Assembly: GCF_036323735.1 (NCBI RefSeq)
Contig: NC_086038.1
Location: forward strand, 26,392,001-26,456,000
Direction: 5' to 3'
DNA length: 64,000 nucleotides
From: Rattus norvegicus
Taxonomy: Eukaryota; Chordata; Mammalia; Rodentia; Muridae
The notes below the pieces were generated by a model. The model had not been told where the DNA came from. It saw only the letters and a program-made list of their open reading frames with translations, and did not search any database. How positions within the stretch are numbered: position 1 is the stretch's first letter; each line of letters starts with the position of its first letter. Both the position numbers and the translations under genes were made by a program. Positions 49,101 to 58,930 of the stretch are shown here, piece by piece.

Positions 49101-51428
49101 TAGGATGTGTTTGATTCTTGCATGTTTTTCAAGATAAAGGAAAACTGTCACAGACAGAATCTAACTTTCTCGTTGAATCCTGTTAGTTCACAGTAGGATG
49201 TGCTTGATTCAAGCCTACTTTTCAAGATATATGAAATGTTCACGGACAGAATCTCAGTTTCTCGGCAACTTTCTCATTGAATCCTGTTAGTTTACAGTAG
49301 GATGTGCTTGATTCAAGCCTACTTTTCAAGATATATGAAAATGTTCGCGGACAGAATCTCAGTTTCTTGGCAACTTGTGTTAGTTACACAAACAGAATCT
49401 CAGTTTCTTGGTGAATTTTGATAGTGCCCAATACGATGTGCTTGATTCAAGTGTACTTTGCAAGTTATAGGAAGATTTTCACAACAGAATCTGTGTTTCT
49501 CGCAAACTCTGTTAGTTCCCAATAGGGCATGCTTGATTAAAAGCATACTTTTCAAGATATAGAAAAATGGTCACACATAGAATATCAGTTTCTCGGTGCA
49601 CTGTGTAAGTTCCCAATATGACATGATTGATTCAAGCGTGCTTTACACGGATTAGGAAAATTATCACTGACAGAATCTCAGTTTCTCGGCAAATGCTTTT
49701 GGTTCCCAATAGTATGTGTTTGACTCAAGCATACTTTTCAAGATAAAGGAAAACTATCACGGACAGAATCTAAGCTTCTCAGTGAATTCTGTTAGTTCCC
49801 AATAGGATGTGCTTGATTTAAGCTTCTTTTCAAGATAAAAGAAAACTTTTACGAACACAATCTCACTTTCGTGGTGAATTCATTTACTTCCCAATAGGAT
49901 TCGCTTGATTCAAGAGTACTTTTCAAGATATAGGAAAATTTTCACTGACAGATTCAGTTTCTTGGTGTATTCTGCTAATTCCTAATAAGAAGTGCTTGAT
50001 TCAAGCGTACTTTTCAAGATATAGGAAAATGTGGAAGAACAGAATCTCAATTTCTCGCTGAATTCTGGTAGTTCCCAATAGGATGTGCTTGATTCAAGCA
50101 TACACTTCAAGATATAGTAAAATATTCACTTGTAGAATCTCAGTTTTTCGGCGAATTCTCTTAGTTCCCATTAGGAAGTGCTTGTTTCAAGCATAATTTG
50201 CAAGATATAGGAAATTTTTCACCGGTAGAATCTGTTTCTCAGCGGATTCTGCTAGTTCCTGGAAAGAAGTGCTTGATTCACATGTACTTTTCAAGACGTA
50301 AGAAAAATTTCAATGACAGAATCTCAGTTTCTCTGCAAATTGTTTTAGTTCCCAATATGTCATGCTTGATTCAAGCGTACTTTTCAAGATTTAGGAAAAT
50401 ATTCACAGACAGAATCTGGGTTTCTCAGAGAATTATATTAGTTCCCAATAGGACATGATTGTTTCAAGCATACTTTTCAAGATATAGAAAAATTTTCACG
50501 GGCAGAATATGAGTTTCTTGGCGAATTCCCTTAGTTCCCAATAGGAAGTGCTCCATTCAAGCATACTTTTCAAGACATAGCAAAATTGTCACTGACAGAA
50601 TCTCAGTTTCTCAGTGAATTCTCTTAGTTCCCAGTAGGAAGTGGTTGATTCAAGCATACTTTTTGAGATATAGGAATATTTTCACGGGCAGAATTTCAGT
50701 TTCTCAGTGAATTCTGTTAATTCCCAATACGATGTGTTTGATTCAAGCATACTTTTCAAGATAGGAAAATATTCACGGACAGAAACTGAATTACTCGGCA
50801 AATTCTTTTAGTTCCCAATAGGACGTGCTGGATTCAAGCATACTTTTCAAGATAAAATAAAAATTTCATGTACAGAATCTCTGTTTCTCAGCAAATTCTG
50901 TTCCTGCCCAATAGAAACAGAATGTGTTTCATTCATGTGTACTTTTCAAGATATGAGAAAATTTTCATTGACAGAATCTCAGTTTCTTGCCGAATTCTGT
51001 TATTTCGCAATAGTAAGAGTGCATTATTCAAGCATACTTTTCAAGATAATGGAAATTTTTCACGAAAAAAAATCTCAGTTGCTCGGCAAATTCTGTTAGT
51101 TCCCAGTAGGAAGTGCTGAGTTCAAGCATACTTTTCAAGATATAGGAAAATGTTCATGGACAGAATCTCAGTTTCTTGGCAAATTCTATTAGCTCCCCAT
51201 AGGATGTGCTTTATTCAAAAGTACATATCAAGATATAGGAAATTTTTCACTGACAGAATCTCAGTTTCTTGGCGAATTCTCTTAGATCCCAATAGGACAT
51301 GCTTGATTCAAGCATACTTTTCACTATATGGGAAAATTTTCACGGACAGAATCTGAGGTTCTTGGCGAAGTCTGTAAGTTCCCAACAGATCTTGCTTGAT
51401 TCAAGCGTACTTTTCAAGATATAGGAAT
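46163..51428 (-). repeat. Inverted ~93-bp satellite block, rat satellite I-like
   Basis: About 56 tandem monomers of ~93 bp with a plus-strand pattern of CTTTTCAAGATATAGGAAAA, then TTTTCACGGACAGAATCTCA, GTTTCTCGGCGAATTCTGTT and AGTTCCCAATAGGACGTGCT. Its reverse complement aligns along its whole length with the 98-bp monomer of the left array. The two are therefore the same family on opposite strands, the 98-bp form carrying a few extra bases. The 93-bp length, EcoRI-like site and sequence fit rat satellite I as I remember it. Monomers differ widely, with no long-range order, so this block is old or little homogenised. I saw no CENP-B core match in the monomers I inspected. Confidence 0.85.
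49163..49370 (-). repeat. 104-bp direct duplication within inverted satellite
   Basis: 49,163-49,266 and 49,267-49,370 are near-identical (shared CCTGTTAGTT, CAGTAGGATGTGC, CAAGCCTACTTTTC). The 104-bp step is not a multiple of the 93-bp monomer. Confidence 0.75.
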
Positions 51429-51589
51429 ATGAAGATCTTACAGAGTTTATTGAGAAAGTGATATTGTTTCCATGAAATTCTTCTTATAGCTTTAAAATCA
51501 CACTTGCATCCAGCAACGACAATGTAGAACTTACAGAATTCATGGAGAAAGTGAGAGTGCTTTGGAGAAATTCTTATATCTTCAATTCC
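51429..51589 (+). repeat. Relic satellite monomers in forward orientation
   Basis: Two segments starting CTTACAGA(G/A)TT at 51,437 and 51,530, spaced exactly 93 bp. On the plus strand they align with the satellite: (G)AATTCATGGAGAAAGTGA against GAATTCGCCGAGAAACTGA, and TTATAGCTTTAAAATCACAC against TATATCTTGAAAAGTACGC. Identity looks like roughly two thirds. These are the most diverged satellite copies in the window, and their orientation is opposite to the neighbouring block. The second is cut by the L1 breakpoint at 51,590. Confidence 0.65.
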
Positions 51590-52262
51590 CTTTCCCGGTT
51601 TCCAGGCCAACATTCCCCTAACCCCTCCTCATCCCCTTCTATATGGGTGTTCCCCTCCCCATCCTACCCCCATTACCGCCCTCCACCCAACAATCATGTT
51701 CACTGGGAGTTCAGTCTTGCAAAGACCAAGGGCTTCCCCTTCCACTGGTGCTCTTACTAGGCTATTCATTGCTACCTATGAGGTTGGAGCCCAGGGTCAG
51801 TCCATGTATAGTCTTTGGGTAGTGGCTTAGTCCCTGGAACCTCTAGATGGTTGGCATTGTTGTTCATATGGGGTCTCGAGCCCCTTCAACTCTTCCAGTC
51901 CTTTCTCTGATTCCTTCAACGGGGATCCTGTTCAGAGTTCAGTGGTTCGCTGCTGGCATTGGCCTATGTATTTGCTGTACGCTGGCTGTGTCACTCAGGA
52001 GAGATCTACATCCGGTTCCTGTCGACCTGTACTTCTTTGCTTCATCCATCTTATCTAATTGGGTGGCTGTATATGTATAGGCCACATGTGGGGCAGGCTC
52101 TGAATGGGTGTTCCTTCTGCCTCTGTTTAAACTTTGCCTCCCTATTCCCTCCCAAGGATATTCTTGTTCCCCCTTTTAAAGAAGGAGTGAAGCATTCACA
52201 TTTTGGTCATCCTTCTTGAGTTTCATGTGTTCTCTGCATCTAGGGTAAGTCAAGCATTAGGG
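51590..52262 (-). other. LINE-1 copy 3, 3' UTR
   Basis: Reverse complement of the usual rat L1 3' UTR. It includes the C-rich complement of the guanine tract (about 51,606-51,690) and the GTAAGAGCACCAGTGG motif (as CCACTGGTGCTCTTAC at 51,740-51,755). It ends abruptly at 51,590 without an A-tail. Confidence 0.88.
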
Positions 52263-55200
52263 CTAATAGCCACTTATCAATGAGTGTATACCATGTGTTT
52301 TTCTGTGACTGGGTTACCTCACTCAGGATGATATTTTCCACTTCCACCCATTTGCCTATGAATTTCATAAAGTCATTGTTTTTGATAGCTGGGTAATATT
52401 CCATTGTGTAGATGTACCACATTTTCTGTATCCATTCCTCTGTTGAAGGGCATCTGGGTTCTTTCCAGCTTCTGGCTATTATAAATAAGGTTGCTGTGAA
52501 CATAGTAGAGCAATAGTCTTTGTTATATGTTGGGGCATCATTTGGGTATACGCCCAAGAGAAGTATAGCTGGGGCGTCAGGTAGTTCAATATCCAATTTT
52601 CTGAGGAACCTACACACTGATTTCCAGAATGGTTGTACCAGTCTGCAAACCCACCAACAATGGAGGAGTGTTCCTCTTTCTCCACATCCTCGCCAGCATT
52701 TGCTGTCACCTGGGTTTTTGATCTTAGCCATTCTCATTGGTGTAAGGTGAAATCTCAGGGTTGTTCTAATTTGCATTTCCCTTATGACTTCTTTAGGTGT
52801 TTCTCAGCCATTTGGCATTCCTCAGCTGTGAATTCTTTGTTTAGCTTTGAACCCCATTTTTCTTGGTTCTTTTTTTTGGAGCTGGGGACCGAACCCAGGG
52901 CCTTGCGCTTCCTAGGCAAGCGCTCTACCACTGAGCTAAATCCCCAACCCTGAACCCCATTTTTAATAGAGTTATTTGTCTCCCTGCGGTCTAACTTCTT
53001 GAGTTCTTTGTATATTTTGGATATAAGGCCTCTATCTGTTGTAGGATTGGTAAAGATCTTTTCCCAATCTCTTGGTTGCCGTTTTGTCCTAACAACAGTG
53101 TCCTTTGCCTTACAGAAGCTTTGCAGTTTTATGAGATCCCATTTGCTGATTCTTGATCTTAGAGCATAAGCCATAGTGTTTTGTTCAGGAAATAATCTCC
53201 AGAACCCATGTGTTTGAGATGCTTCCCCGCTTTTTCTTCTATTAGTTTGAGTACATCTGGTTTGATGTGGAGGTCCTTGATCCACTTGGACTAAAGCTTT
53301 GTACAGGGTGATAAGCATGGGTCAATCTGCATTCTTCTACATACTGACCTCCAGTTGAATGAGCACCATTTGCTGAAAATACTATCTTTTTCCATTGGAT
53401 GGTTTTGGCTCCTTTATCAAAAATCAAGTGACCATAGGTGTGTGGGTTCATTTCTGGGTCTTCAATTCTATTCCACTGGTCTATCTGTCTATCTCTGTAC
53501 CAATACCATGCAGTTTTTATCACTATTGCTCTGTAATACTGCTTGAGTTCAGGGATAATGATTCCCCCAGAAGTCCTTTTATTTTTGAGGAGAGTTTTAG
53601 CCATCCTGGGCTTTTTGTTATTCCAGATGAATTTGCAAATTGTTCTGTCAAACTCTCTGAAGAATTGGATTGATATTTTGATGGGGATTGCATTGAATCT
53701 GTAGATCGCTTTTGATAAAATGGCCATTTTTACTATGTTAATCCTGCCAATCCATGAGCATGGGAGATTTTTCCATCTTCTGTGGTCTTCTTCAATTTCT
53801 TTCTTCAGAGGCCTGAAGTTCTTATCACTCAGATCTTTTACTTGCTTGGTTAAAGTCACACTGAGGTATTTTATATTTTTTGGGACTATTATGAAGGGTG
53901 CCGGTTCCCTAATTTCATTCTCGGCTTGTTTCTCTTTTGTGTAGAGGAAGGCTACTGATTTTTATACCCAGCCACTTTGCTGAAGGTGTTTATCAGATTT
54001 AGTAGTTCTCTGGTGGAACCTTTGGGATCACTATCATATCATCTGCAAATAGTGATATTTTGACTTCTTCTTTTCTAATCTCTATCCCCTGGATCTCCTT
54101 TTGTTGTCTGACTGCTCTGGCTAGAACTTCAAGACTATGCTGAATAAGTAGGAAAAGAGTGGGAAGCCTTGTCTAGTCCCTGATTTTAGTGGGAATGCTT
54201 CAAGTCTCTCTCCATTTAGTTTAATGTTAGCTACTGGCTTGCTGTATATGACTTTTACAATGTTTAGGTATGGGCCTTGAATTCCTGTTCTTTCTATGAC
54301 TCTTATCATGAAGGGGTGTTGAATTTTGTCAAATGCTTTCTCAGCATCTAATGGAATGATCATGTGGTTTTGTTCTTTCAGTTTGTCTATATAATGGATC
54401 ACGTTGATGGCTTTCCATATATTAAACCATTCCTGCATGCCTGAGATGAAGCCTACTTGATCATGGTGGATGATTGTTTTTATGTGCTCTTGGATTCCGT
54501 TAGCCAGAATTTTCTTGAGTATTTTTGCGTCGACATTCATAAGAGAAATTGTTCTGAAGTTCTCTTTCTTTGTTGGGTCTTTGTATATTTAGGTATAAGA
54601 GTAATTGAGGCTTTATAGAGGGAATTTGGTAGCACTTCATCTGTTTCAATTTTGTGGAATAGTTTGGATAGTATTGGTATAAAGTCTTCTATGATGGTCT
54701 GACAGAATTCTGCTCTGAACCCATCTTGACCTGGGCTCTTTTTGGTTGGGAGACCTTTAATGACTGCTTCTATTTCTTTAGGAGTTATGGAGTTGTTTAA
54801 ATGGTTTATCTGTTCCTGATTTAACTTTGGTACCTGGTATCCATCTAGGAAATTGTCCATTTTCAGCAGATTTTCAAGTTTTGTTGAATATAGGCTTTTG
54901 TAGTAGGATCTGATGATTTTTTTATTTTCCTCTGATTCTCTAGTTATGTCTCCCTTTTCATTTCTCATTTTGTTAATTTGGACACACTCTCTGTGTCCTC
55001 TCGTTAGTCTGGGTTTATCTATCATGTTGATTCTCTCAAAGAATCAACTTTTGGTTCTGTTGATTTCAGCTTTGAGTTTGATTATTTCCTGCCTTCTACT
55101 CCTCCTGGGTGTATTTGCTTCTTTTTGTTCTAGAGTTTTTAGGTTTGCTGTCAAGCTGCTGACATATGCTCTTTCTTGTTTCTTTCTGCAGGCACTCAGA

Positions 55201-56105
55201 GCTATGAGTTTTCCTCTTAGCACAGCTTTCATTGTGTCCCATAAGTTTGGGTATGTTATACCTTCATTTTCATTAAATTCTAAGAAGTCTTTAATTTCTT
55301 TCTTTATTTCCTCCTTGACCAGGTTATCATTGAGTAGAGCAATGTTCAACTTCCATGTATATGTGGGCATTCTTCCCTTATTGTTATTGAAGACCAGCTT
55401 TAGCCCGTGGAGGTCTGATAGGACCCATGGGATTATTTCTATCTTTCTGTATCTGTTAAGGCCTGTTTTATGATCAATTATATGGTCAATTTTGGAGAAA
55501 GTACCATGAGGTGGTGAGAAGAAGGTATATCCTTTTGTTTTAGGATAGAATGTTCTATAAATATCTGTTAAGTCCATTTGGTTCATGATTTCTCTTAGTC
55601 TGTCTATGTCTCTGTTTAATTTCTGTTTCCATGATCTGTCCATTGATGAGAGTGGGGTGTTAAAATCTACTACTATTGTTGTGTGAGGTGCAATGTGTGC
55701 TTTGAGCTTTACTAAGGTTTCTTTTATGTATGTAGGTGCCCTTGTATTTGGAGCATAGATATTTAGGATTGAGAGTTCATCTTGGTGGATTTTTCCTTTG
55801 ATGAATATGAAGTGTCCTTCCTTATCTTTTTTGATGACTTTTACTTGAAAATCAATTTTATTCAATATTAGAATGGCTACTCCAGCTTGCTTCTTAAGAC
55901 CATTTGCTTGGAAAGTTGTTTTCCAGGCTTTCACTTTGAGGTAGTGTCTGTCTTTGTCTCTGAGGTGTGTTTCCTGTAGGCAGCAGAATGCAGGGTCCTC
56001 ATTGCATATGCAGTTTGTTAATCTATGTCTTTTTATTGGGGAGTTGAGACCATTGATGTTGAGAGATATTAAGGAATAGTGATTATTGCTTCCTGTTATA
56101 TTCAT
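52263..56105 (-). pseudogene. LINE-1 ORF2 (endonuclease / reverse transcriptase), broken
   Basis: ORF2 of L1 normally encodes an AP-like endonuclease, a reverse transcriptase and a cysteine-rich C-terminus used for target-primed reverse transcription. Here the endonuclease region (56,105-55,044) is open and shows LNINGLNSPIKR and the catalytic-glutamate segment FCCLQETHL. The usual G of the GDFNTPLS motif is V (VVDFNTPLS). Further pieces are open at 55,025-54,537, 54,540-54,121, 53,859-53,242, 53,318-52,782 and 52,776-52,263, separated by frameshifts or stops. The reverse transcriptase catalytic FADD is preserved at 54,049-54,038 and the C-x3-C-x7-H-x4-C motif near 52,690-52,635. The product cannot be functional. 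The normal stop corresponds to 52,265-52,263. Confidence 0.92.
52862..52950 (-). mobile_element. ID SINE inserted in LINE-1 ORF2
   Basis: Minus-strand ID element with GGTTGGGGATTTAGCTCAGT start, A-box TAGCTCAGTGGTAGAGC, canonical B-box GGGTTCGGTCC and A-rich tail. Its 14-bp target-site duplication TGAACCCCATTTTT is exact (52,848-52,861 and 52,951-52,964). It is better preserved in the B-box than the copy at 45,559. The 103-bp insertion, combined with a 1-bp deletion just upstream in ORF2, leaves the local reading frame open. Confidence 0.95.
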
Positions 56106-56159
56106 ATTTGGATATTATGTTTGTGTGCTTTCCTTCCCTTTGTTTTGTTGCCAAGACGA

Positions 56160-57236
56160 TTAGTTTCTTGCTTTTTCTAGAGTGTAGCTTGCCTCCTTAT
56201 GTTGGGCTTTACCACTTAGTATCCTTTGTAGCGCTGGATTTGTAGAAAGATATTGTATAAATTTCGTTTTGTCATGGAATATCTTGGTTTCTCCATCTAT
56301 GTTAATTGAGAGTCTTGCTGGATACCGTAACCTTGGCTGGCATTTGTGTTCTCTTAGGGCCTGTATGACATCTGTCCAGGATCTCCTGGCTTTCATAGTC
56401 TCTGGTGAGAAGTCTGGTGCGATTCTGATAGGTTTGCCTTTATATTTTACTTGACCTTTTTCCCTTATTGCTTTTAATATCTTTCTTTATTTTGTGCATT
56501 TGGTGTTTTGACTATTATGTGATGGGAGGAGTTTCTTTTCTGGTCCAATCTATTTGGAGTTCTATAGGCTTCTTGTATGTTTATGGGCATCTCTTTCTTT
56601 AGGTTAGGGACATTTTCCTTCTATGATTTTGTTGAAGATATTTACTGGTCCTTTGAACTGGGACTCTTCACTCTCTTCTATACCTATTATCCTTAGGTTT
56701 GATCTTCTCATTGAGTACTGGATTTCCTGTATGTTTTGGATCAGCAGCTTTTCCCCTTTTATATTATCTTTGACCGTTGTGTCGATGAATTCTATGGAAT
56801 CTTCTGCTCCTGAGATTCTCTCTTCTATCTCTTGTATTCTGTTGGTGATGCTTGTATCTATGACTCCTAGTCTCTTCCTTTGGTTTTCTATATCCAGGGT
56901 TGTTTCCCTGTGTGCTTTCTTTATTCCTTCTATTTCCATTTTTAATTCCATCACCTGTTTGATTGTGTTTTCCTGTAATTATTTCAGGGATTGTTGCATT
57001 TCCTCTCTATAGGCTTCTCCTCATTTATTTGTGTTTTCCTGCTTTTCTCTAAGGGAGTTCTTCATGTCCTTCTTGAAGTCCTCCAGCATCATGATCAAAT
57101 GTGATTTTAAATCTAGATCTTGCTTTTCTGGTGTGTTTGGATATTCATTGTTTGCTTTGGTGGGAGAATTGGGCTCCACTTATGTTATGTAGTCTTGGTT
57201 TCTGTTGCTTGGGTTCCTGTGCTTGCCTCTTGCCTT
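56160..57236 (-). pseudogene. LINE-1 ORF1 (RNA-binding chaperone), broken
   Basis: ORF1p is a trimeric coiled-coil RNA-binding protein that packages L1 RNA. The remains run from the start-codon position at 57,236-57,234, where ATG has become AAG (followed by the expected ARGK-type beginning), to the stop at 56,160. A stop codon and frame breaks follow soon after the start. Recognisable pieces are an N-terminal segment (EPNSPTK, EYPNTPEKQDLDLKSH), a coiled-coil and RRM-like portion (56,954-56,604: NRIQEIEERISGAEDSIE, RRSNLRIIGIEE) and the C-terminal domain (56,396-56,160: ARRSWTDVIQALREHKCQPR). It cannot be translated as an intact protein. Confidence 0.88.
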
Positions 57237-57765
57237 CAGGTTGTCTCCTGTGTTACCTTGTTCTGCTATTTCTGACAGTGGCTAGACAATCCTATTGGCC
57301 TGTGTGTCAGGAGTGCTGTAGATCTGTTTTCCTGTTTTCTTTCAGCCAGTTATGGAACAGAGTGTTCTGCTTTCGGGCGTGTAGTCTTTCCTGTCTACTG
57401 GTCTTCAACTGTTCCCTGTGGGCCTGTGTCCTGAGTCCACCAGGCAGGTCGCTTAGAGCAGAAAAGTTGGTCTTACCTGTGGTCCTGCAGCTCAAGTTGC
57501 TCATGGGGGGTTTGCTTTTGAGCTCTCCGTGAGGGCAGCAACCAGGAGGGCCTGTGCTGCCTTCTCCCGGGGGCCCCGTGCACCAGGGTCCCAAATGGTG
57601 TTAGGTGTTTTCCTCTGGAGTCAGAAATGTGGGCAGAGTGTAGTCTCTTCTGGCTTCCCAGGCATGTCTGCCCCTCTGAACGTTTAGCTCTCCCTCCCAT
57701 GGGATTTGGGTGCAGAGAACTGTTGACCAGTCCCCTTCAGGTCCGGGCGGTGTCTGGACTGCCAA
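57237..57765 (-). promoter_or_regulatory. LINE-1 5' UTR / promoter region (copy 3)
   Basis: GC-rich sequence preceding ORF1. It is consistent with the L1 5' UTR, which normally carries an internal RNA polymerase II promoter. A short open frame (57,594-57,307) lies here but is not a recognised protein. The 5' boundary at about 57,765 is my estimate, placed where retroviral gag-like sequence ends; it could be off by some tens of bases. Confidence 0.6.
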
Positions 57766-58043
57766 GAATTTATTTAAATCTTTTTCTTAACCCTATTCCT
57801 CGCATCCTGAGGGACTGCCTGAGTCCTGTCACAAAAGGTACCTCTATAATGCTTGTCCCATCACTCACCACTGAGATCTGCATCGTCTGGGGAGATAGAC
57901 ACCAAGCATCTGAACCAAGGTCAGACGGTCCATGGTTGCCAGAAGCGGGGGTGGGGGACAGGGAGCAAAGGCTCTGACAAAGAAGAAAGACAGGCCTGTC
58001 TATTCACAGGGGATGATGTTCTCCACCAGGAGATCTCCAAACA
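57766..58043 (-). pseudogene. ERVK leader and truncated gag start
   Basis: Sequence downstream of the primer binding site on the minus strand, as in a provirus leader. It holds a consensus splice donor (GGTGAGT; the GTGAGT is at 57,868-57,863). Two bases after that comes an ATG at 57,861-57,859 followed by GGACAA, a Met-Gly start of the kind used for myristoylated Gag. The frame meets TAG at 57,846-57,844, after only five codons. A further stretch resembling a betaretroviral matrix N-terminus follows and is then cut by the L1 5' end at about 57,765. It is dead on three counts: nonsense, frameshift and truncation. Confidence 0.55.
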
Positions 58044-58061
58044 GCCCCACATTGGGCACCA
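58044..58061 (-). other. Retroviral primer binding site, tRNA-Lys type
   Basis: Minus strand TGGTGCCCAATGTGGGGC. It differs from the tRNA-Lys(1,2) complement TGGCGCCCAACGTGGGGC by two C-to-T changes, both at CpG. It lies two bases beyond the LTR end, as expected for a 5' LTR. Confidence 0.8.
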
Positions 58062-58063
58062 TT

Positions 58064-58502
58064 TGCCAACGAGGGTGCTGAGGGTACCTGGAAGAGAATA
58101 GGGGACAAGAGATGCAAAGAAGGACGCCAAGACAAGAGTCTGATCAAGGCAACAATTTTACTTTTTCCCAAGGCTGAATTTATACCATAACATGGGTAAC
58201 AGAGGGAGGGGGGAAGTGTGAAACATTTACTCAGGCCAAGAACACAGTATTCCTGTGGTCAGCTGATGTCAACAGGATGTTGGTTTTTCAGAAAGGTTAT
58301 AGGTCATCACATTAGTCATCTTGACATCAGATGTATTTCTCAGCAAGGTCAAAGCTTTATCATATCATTATTCACCCTAACCACCAGATTTGTATTAGTC
58401 TTCTGCAGCTGGCTGGGGATTTTCCATGAACCCAGTCATACTTAATTCTAACCATAATAATAACATCAATAATGGAAGGTTTCAAGGGCATCGCTCCCAA
58501 CA
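58064..58502 (-). mobile_element. ERVK-like LTR (5' LTR by position)
   Basis: A 439-bp LTR on the minus strand. It begins TGTTGGGAGCGATGCCC and ends GTTGGCA, giving the TG...CA termini of retroviral LTRs. The TGTTGGGAGC start is like that of IAP-class ERVK LTRs. A TATA-like GGTATAAATTCAGCC lies at about 58,188-58,174 (minus). The adjacent lysine-type primer site identifies it as the 5' LTR of a minus-strand provirus. No matching 3' LTR is seen: L1 sequence begins about 300 bp downstream. Confidence 0.78.
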
Positions 58503-58507
58503 TGTCA

Positions 58508-58575
58508 CCTTGATCAGACTCCTGTCTTGGCGTCCTTCTTTATACTTCTTGTCCTTCACTCTCTCCTAGGTGGTC
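58508..58575 (+). mobile_element. Inverted R/U5 fragment of a related LTR
   Basis: 58,508-58,540 is a 33-bp near-perfect inverted copy (one mismatch) of 58,117-58,149 in the adjacent LTR. Weaker similarity continues to about 58,575. It lies on the plus strand, opposite to the LTR, and starts six bases beyond the LTR's 5' terminus. I cannot tell whether it is an older LTR interrupted by the new provirus or a product of self-integration. Confidence 0.65.
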
Positions 58576-58589
58576 CGCAACCCCTGCTG

Positions 58590-58790
58590 ACTGTCCTATG
58601 GGTCGGGGCAGGGAAATACCAATGCCTCTAGCCTTATGCATTGTTCTATGGCCCTAGCTTCCTCTTTCAATTGTGTTTGCCATTGTAAATGAGAACCAGC
58701 TTCTAACACTGCTTTTGTCAAATCTTTCCACTCTTGGGAGACAATTTTCTTCTGTGTTATCCATTAATTTAATATCACAGAAGGTTGAGG
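58590..58790 (-). pseudogene. Antisense retroviral gag capsid-like fragment
   Basis: On the minus strand (about 58,740 to 58,620) one frame reads EWKDLTKAVLEAGSHLQW and continues with a helical charged segment. That pattern fits the capsid part of a betaretroviral Gag polyprotein. Flanking codons contain stops and no complete domain is present. It probably derives from the same ERVK family as the adjacent LTR, displaced by rearrangement. The assignment rests on pattern recognition only. Confidence 0.45.
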
Positions 58791-58913
58791 CCTAGAGAAC
58801 CATTATCTGTCAAGCCATCTATTAAAACGAAACTTTCTTGTATGCTTCAGATGTTAATAGAAAACTTTCTCATACCCACGTTGATTACATATTCTATGTT
58901 CTTAGAACCCAAT
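58791..58913. other. Unassigned short stretch
   Basis: AT-rich sequence between the gag-like fragment and L1 copy 4. It may continue the retroviral remnant, but I recognise no motif. Confidence 0.3.
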
Positions 58914-58930
58914 AATAGTAGGAGTCAGTA

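Larger units (their letters stand above)
51590..57765 (-). mobile_element. Near full-length degenerate LINE-1, copy 3
   Basis: A minus-strand L1 with, in order from its 5' end, a 5' UTR (57,765-57,237), ORF1 (57,236-56,160), ORF2 (56,105-52,263) and a 3' UTR (52,262-51,590). Both frames are broken. The 3' end stops inside the terminal motif (GGGAAAGGGAA, then satellite), so about 45 bp plus the poly(A) tail are absent. The flanks do not match: relic satellite on its 3' side and retroviral gag/leader sequence on its 5' side. No target-site duplication is visible, which implies rearrangement after insertion. An ID SINE sits inside ORF2. Confidence 0.92.

Noticed and set aside
52862..52950. tRNA gene or new host exon within ORF2
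   Set aside because: An ID SINE with an exact TSD inside a dead L1. The open frame through it is accidental.
54913..55473. 186-codon hydrophobic plus-strand ORF that could be a membrane protein
   Set aside because: It is the antisense shadow of the L1 endonuclease region. The hydrophobic look comes from reading A-rich coding sequence backwards.
57101..57977. Protein-coding ORFs of 116-143 codons on the plus strand
   Set aside because: They lie antisense to L1 ORF1/5' UTR and retroviral leader, with no recognisable domains.
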